64,000 nt of DNA, from NCBI GenBank assembly GCA_001890945.1, contig MLAX01000005.1, forward strand, positions 434,001 through 498,000, written 5' to 3'. This stretch comes from Alphaproteobacteria bacterium AO1-B (GTDB taxonomy: Bacteria; Pseudomonadota; Alphaproteobacteria; Rhizobiales; Stappiaceae). The position numbers and the translations under genes were made by a program. This document shows positions 60,558 to 64,000 of this stretch, piece by piece. Below the pieces are notes generated by a model. The model was not told the DNA's origin and ran no database searches. It was given only the letters and a program-made list of their open reading frames with translations. Within the stretch, counting starts at the first letter, position 1; every line of letters starts with the position of its first letter.

Positions 60558-61730
60558 ATGCCCATCGTAAATCGCCTCGCAGATCTGGCTGATGAGATCA
60601 CAGCGTGGCGCCGCGACTTTCACGAAAATCCGGAAATCCTCTACGAAACGGTCCGCACGTCCGGCAAGGTTGCCGAGCTCTTGGAAAGCTTCGGTCTGGA
60701 TGAAGTCGTCACTGGCATCGGCAAAACCGGTGTTGTCGGCGTGATCAAGGGCAAGAATGGCGGTGCTGGCAAGACGATCGGACTGCGCGCAGACATGGAT
60801 GCACTTCCGATCGAGGAAATCACCGGAAAACCCTACGCGTCGAAAGTCCCGGGCAAGATGCATGCGTGCGGCCATGATGGCCACACCGCGATGCTTCTGG
60901 GCGCTGCAAAGTATCTCTCAGAAACCCGTAACTTCGACGGCACCGTTGTCGTGATCTTTCAGCCGGCCGAAGAAGGCGGCGCCGGAGCAAAAGCCATGAT
61001 CGATGATGGTCTGATGACCCGTTGGCCGATCGATGAAGTTTACGGCATGCACAATTTCCCGGGTATGCCGGTTGGCGAGTTCGCGATCCGCAAAGGACCG
61101 ATCATGGCCGCGACCGATGAGTTCCGAATCGTCATCACCGGGCGGGGTGGTCACGCGGCCAAGCCGCATGAAACCATCGATCCGATCGTAACCGGCACGA
61201 ACATGGTCAATGCCCTGCAGACGATTGCGAGCCGGAATGCCAACCCACTGGATTCTATCGTTGTATCGGTTACCGTCTTCAACGGCGGGAATGCGTTTAA
61301 CGTTATCCCTCAGGAAGTCACCTTGCGCGGTACCGTTCGGACCTTGAGCCCACAGATGCGGGATTTGGCAGAAGAGCGCATGAATAAGATCGTGACCTCT
61401 GTTGCTGATGCATTTGGTGCCACCGCTGAGCTCACGTTCCTGCGCGGCTATCCGGTTACGGCCAATCACGATGAGCAGACCGACTTTGCAGCTGGCATTG
61501 CCGAGACCATCGCCGGAGAAGGCAAGGTCAACCGGTCGATTGACCCGATGATGGGCGGTGAAGACTTCTCCTTCATGCTTGAAGAACGTCCGGGTGCTTT
61601 CATCTTTGCAGGCAACGGTGACAGCGCCGGGCTGCACCATCCGGCTTATGATTTCAATGACGAACTCATCCCAGTTGGTTGTTCCTATTGGGTCAAACTG
61701 GTTGAAACGGCAATGCCGCGCGCAGCCTGA
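60558..61730 (+). CDS. M20 family amidohydrolase (hippurate hydrolase-like)
   Basis: A 390-residue dizinc amidohydrolase with metal-site segments GLRADMDALP, MHACGHDGHTAML (Cys and His ligands) and PAEEGGAGAKAM (catalytic Glu), plus a C-terminal MGGEDFSFML. It belongs to the hippurate/N-acyl-amino-acid hydrolase group, cytoplasmic, releasing free amino acids from N-acyl forms. CAAGGAG upstream of the ATG. The true substrate is not known. A strong terminator follows. Confidence 0.9.
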   Translation: MPIVNRLADLADEITAWRRDFHENPEILYETVRTSGKVAELLESFGLDEVVTGIGKTGVVGVIKGKNGGAGKTIGLRADMDALPIEEITGKPYASKVPGKMHACGHDGHTAMLLGAAKYLSETRNFDGTVVVIFQPAEEGGAGAKAMIDDGLMTRWPIDEVYGMHNFPGMPVGEFAIRKGPIMAATDEFRIVITGRGGHAAKPHETIDPIVTGTNMVNALQTIASRNANPLDSIVVSVTVFNGGNAFNVIPQEVTLRGTVRTLSPQMRDLAEERMNKIVTSVADAFGATAELTFLRGYPVTANHDEQTDFAAGIAETIAGEGKVNRSIDPMMGGEDFSFMLEERPGAFIFAGNGDSAGLHHPAYDFNDELIPVGCSYWVKLVETAMPRAA

Positions 61731-61743
61731 TCATATGTGCTAG

Positions 61744-61770
61744 AAAACGCCGGAGTTACTCCGGCGTTTT
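61744..61770 (+). terminator. Rho-independent terminator of the M20 gene
   Basis: AAAACGCCGGAG (61744-61755), loop TTA, CTCCGGCGTTTT (61759-61770). Confidence 0.9.
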
Positions 61771-61787
61771 CATTTCGGGTTCCTGCC

Positions 61788-62582
61788 GTGTCTTTTCTAT
61801 CTTCCCGTCTGCCGATCATCCCAACTTATGTGCTTGTTGGTGCCATTGTCGGTGTTCTTGTTATTCATCCGCTCAATCTGGTGGTGGTTTGGTGGGAACT
61901 GGCGCGTTTTTCAGAAACGGCGCCCCTGCTCATCGAGTTTTTGAACGCCCGTTTGTGGTTTGTGCTTCTGCCGCGTCATTGGGACGTCGCAGTTGCCTAC
62001 ACACTCGTTGGTGCCATCGTGGGTCTGGCCTTCGGTGTTTTCACCCGCAACTATCTGCGGGCCAGTGAGGCCTACAAATCCCTGCGCGAAGAACAAATTG
62101 CGCTTGTTCCGCAACTGATTGCGCAGGGTGAGACTGATCGGGTCGAGTTCAAATCATCGCTGCGGTGGGACGTTCAGGAAAACAGGATCAATCGCGGACT
62201 AGAAAAGGTGATTGCGAAAACAATCGCCGGGTTCTTCAACGCCAAAGGCGGGCATCTGATTGTTGGTGTCGATGACGACGGCAAACCGCTTGGCCTTGCC
62301 AAAGACCTTGCCACCCTGCGGAGCCCCGATCACGATGCCTTTGAGCGAACTGTCAATGATATCGTTTCGAAGAACCTTGGAGGTGATTTATGTCCCTATA
62401 TTCATACGGTTTTTTCTAGTGTTGGCGGGGAAGATGTTGCGATGATCATCATCCGGCCGGCACCGCGCGCTGTGTACCTCGAAGAAGGCAAATCATCGAT
62501 CTTCTACGTGCGCAGTGGCAATTCTACGCGCCAGCTCGATGTTCGCGAGGCGCTTAATTACGCAAACACACGATGGTCGTGA
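61788..62582 (+). CDS. Membrane-anchored AlbA_2/Schlafen-type putative nucleotide-binding protein
   Basis: A 264-residue protein with two N-terminal transmembrane helices (about residues 13-36 and 67-87) and a cytoplasmic AlbA_2 (Schlafen core) domain: GETDRVEFKSSLRWD, KTIAGFFNAKGGHLIVGVDDDG, and IFYVRSGNSTRQLD. AlbA_2 domains occur in Schlafen-type nucleases and in regulators. GTG 61788 is the likely start because the M20 terminator occupies the sequence before it. The combination of membrane anchor and AlbA_2 is unusual, and its function is unknown. Confidence 0.78.
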   Translation: MSFLSSRLPIIPTYVLVGAIVGVLVIHPLNLVVVWWELARFSETAPLLIEFLNARLWFVLLPRHWDVAVAYTLVGAIVGLAFGVFTRNYLRASEAYKSLREEQIALVPQLIAQGETDRVEFKSSLRWDVQENRINRGLEKVIAKTIAGFFNAKGGHLIVGVDDDGKPLGLAKDLATLRSPDHDAFERTVNDIVSKNLGGDLCPYIHTVFSSVGGEDVAMIIIRPAPRAVYLEEGKSSIFYVRSGNSTRQLDVREALNYANTRWS

Positions 62583-62586
62583 CAGC

Positions 62587-63348
62587 GTGAGCCCGGTTGA
62601 CTTCCTCGTTCCTCAAGACCTGTCGGGTCTGGCAACGCTGCTGCTGGTTGCTTGCAGCTTCCTCACATCTGCTTTGACGGCAGCCGTCGGTTTGGGCGGG
62701 GGTATTGCTTTGATTGCGATCATGGCGCTGATCATGCCGCTGAATGCCCTGGTTCCCGTGCACGGCGTTGTCCAATTCGGCTCCAATGCGGGCCGGGCGA
62801 TGGTCCAGATCAAACATGTCGATTGGCTAATAGCTGTTTGGTTCGCAATTGGAGCTGCGGCAGGGGCGGCGCTGGGAGGCTCCATCGCGGTTCAGTTGCC
62901 GGCTGCTATCTTGAGAGCAGGGATCGCCCTGTTTGTCGTTTGGGTGGTTTGGGGCAGACCGCCGAAATTGGGCGGTATGAAAAAACGGGCCATGGCCGGC
63001 GCCGGTTTTGCGTCGACGTTCCTGTCCATGTTTTTCGGAGCCGCCGGGCCGATTGGCGGATCGGTGCTGTCTACGCTAGGTCTCACCCGCCATCAATTCG
63101 TTGCAAATCAAGCGGTTACGGCCATGATGATGCATGTCTTCAAGATTGCTGCTTTCGGCCTTCTGGGATTTGCATTTGCGCCCTGGCTGGGTCTTATCAT
63201 AGCGATGATCGCTAGCGGATTTCTTGGAACACTTGCAGGTAGCCAACTGCTTGGGCGGATGAATGAGCAGGCATTCAAAAAGGGATTCCGATGGGTGATG
63301 ACGGCCCTTGCATTGAACCTGATGCTTCAGGCGTTGGGTGTGTTTTGA
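62587..63348 (+). CDS. TauE/SafE family membrane exporter
   Basis: A 253-residue protein with about eight transmembrane helices and two TauE/SafE repeats (AAVGLGGGIALI in the first, FGAAGPIGGSVLS in the second). The family exports sulfite, sulfoacetate or related anions, or acts in metal or organic-acid transport. GTG 62587 is just 4 bp after the AlbA_2 gene stop, so the two are one operon. Its substrate is unknown. Confidence 0.85.
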   Translation: MSPVDFLVPQDLSGLATLLLVACSFLTSALTAAVGLGGGIALIAIMALIMPLNALVPVHGVVQFGSNAGRAMVQIKHVDWLIAVWFAIGAAAGAALGGSIAVQLPAAILRAGIALFVVWVVWGRPPKLGGMKKRAMAGAGFASTFLSMFFGAAGPIGGSVLSTLGLTRHQFVANQAVTAMMMHVFKIAAFGLLGFAFAPWLGLIIAMIASGFLGTLAGSQLLGRMNEQAFKKGFRWVMTALALNLMLQALGVF

Positions 63349-63623
63349 CGGCGTCTTGAGCCGGCGCGGCGACAATAGAATTGATGGCCTCACGATAAAA
63401 ATTAACGGCGAGGAAACATCACGTTTCAAAAAACGCACCAGCTTCGAAACTCAAACCGGATAGTGTCAATTTTAGCAATCTCAACATATTGGATTGAAAC
63501 GGTTTTTTGTTGCCGTAACCAATTGATAACCAACAAGTAATTTCGCCGTCTAAGTTACACACATTGGCTGCGCGCCACAGATAAGCTTCAACCGTCAACA
63601 CCTTGAAAAACAAGGCTTACTTC

Positions 63624-64000
63624 ATGACGGCACAACCGGCGTTCGTCCCATTGCTGAATGGATTTCCAAGTACGCATGCTTTCCTTGAAAGCGCGGAAAC
63701 GCTCCTCGATTACGCGTTTCAGCCCATAGTTGATGCGCATTCCGGCGACGGATATGGATTTGAAGCGTTGCTGCGCAATGTGGGGCAACTTGGATTTCAA
63801 ACGCCTTGTGATGTCTTTGATTTCGCAGCAGATGCCGGTGTTCTGGTCGAGTTGGAATGTCTTTTAAGGAAAAAGGCGATCCGTAAGTTTGTCGCAATGC
63901 CCAATCGCGGCAAGACCAAACTGTTCCTGAACGTCGATGCCCGCCTGTTGGACGTCGACGGCTTCTTGTTCGACGAGACCCGGCTTCTGCTGGACGAGGG
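63624..64000 (+). CDS. EAL-domain protein, N-terminal part (runs off the window)
   Basis: The frame from ATG 63624 stays open to the window end (125 complete codons). The N-terminal segment reads YAFQPIVDAHSGDGYGFEALLR, with FQPI and the EAL tripeptide of c-di-GMP phosphodiesterases. Whether the downstream metal-binding residues and catalytic Glu are intact cannot be seen. CAAGG lies eight bases upstream. No sensor domain precedes EAL, so it may be a stand-alone EAL protein, active or regulatory. Confidence 0.82.
   Translation, partial: MTAQPAFVPLLNGFPSTHAFLESAETLLDYAFQPIVDAHSGDGYGFEALLRNVGQLGFQTPCDVFDFAADAGVLVELECLLRKKAIRKFVAMPNRGKTKLFLNVDARLLDVDGFLFDETRLLLDE

Overview
The window looks like chromosome of a marine-type alphaproteobacterium of the order Hyphomicrobiales, most like Roseibium/Labrenzia/Stappia. 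This rests on gene content and protein character: CobS/CobT aerobic cobaltochelatase, an IalB-RlmN pair, ethylmalonyl-CoA pathway enzymes, many short GTG-started genes and moderately high GC. The genus is inference. No phage, plasmid, IS element, CRISPR array, rRNA or tRNA gene was found. The only mosaic, repeat-rich stretch is about 13.0-14.2 kb.

Layout. 0-8.8 kb: end of cobS, cobT and a phytase-like exported protein; rpmB with a queuosine-precursor transporter; a DUF3108 protein; accA; an L,D-transpeptidase lipoprotein. 8.8-14.2 kb: HD-domain protein, mesaconyl-CoA hydratase (mch), AraC regulator divergent from an NmrA-like/DUF4345 pair, then a repeat field with a small GIY-YIG gene. 14.2-21.4 kb: typA, MarR-MFS pair, folP-folK, argG with a ferredoxin-like gene. 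21.4-28.3 kb: a DUF3302/HlyD/outer-membrane-factor operon without a recognisable pump, then TetR divergent from a two-subunit molybdenum hydroxylase (iorAB-like). 28.3-36.1 kb: housekeeping and stress genes (rlmN, ialB-like, ECF sigma, SpoU methyltransferase, quinone oxidoreductase, a class IV aminotransferase resembling (R)-selective amine transaminases, xthA). 36.4-39.7 kb: a run of exported envelope proteins (GH25 lysozyme, two SH3 paralogues, CAP lipoprotein). 39.9-48.3 kb: ccr and ecm divergently transcribed around a perfect 16-bp palindrome, a diguanylate cyclase, then sbtA-sbtB-carbonic anhydrase. 48.3-53.1 kb: DinB, LysR/Rid pair, EamA exporter, TenA, asd. 53.4-56.4 kb: minus-strand group of alpha/beta hydrolase, Asp/Glu-racemase-type enzyme and M24 peptidase. 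56.6-64 kb: arsR-arsC, MFS, YciI-EVE-methyltransferase group, M20 amidohydrolase, a membrane-anchored AlbA_2/Schlafen-type protein, TauE, and the start of an EAL-domain gene cut by the window edge.

How the parts may connect. Three ethylmalonyl-CoA pathway enzymes (Ccr, Ecm, Mch) point to acetyl-CoA assimilation without isocitrate lyase. Ccr fixes CO2, ecm needs a B12 cofactor (cobST are at the left edge), and a bicarbonate transporter with its PII-like regulator and a beta carbonic anhydrase lies 3 kb beyond ecm. An inorganic-carbon supply module serving anaplerotic carboxylation in a heterotroph is the most interesting systems hypothesis here. Other items worth following are the pump-less MFP/OMF operon, the GIY-YIG gene flanked by 13-bp direct repeats with a substituted active-site tyrosine, and the membrane-bound AlbA_2 protein.
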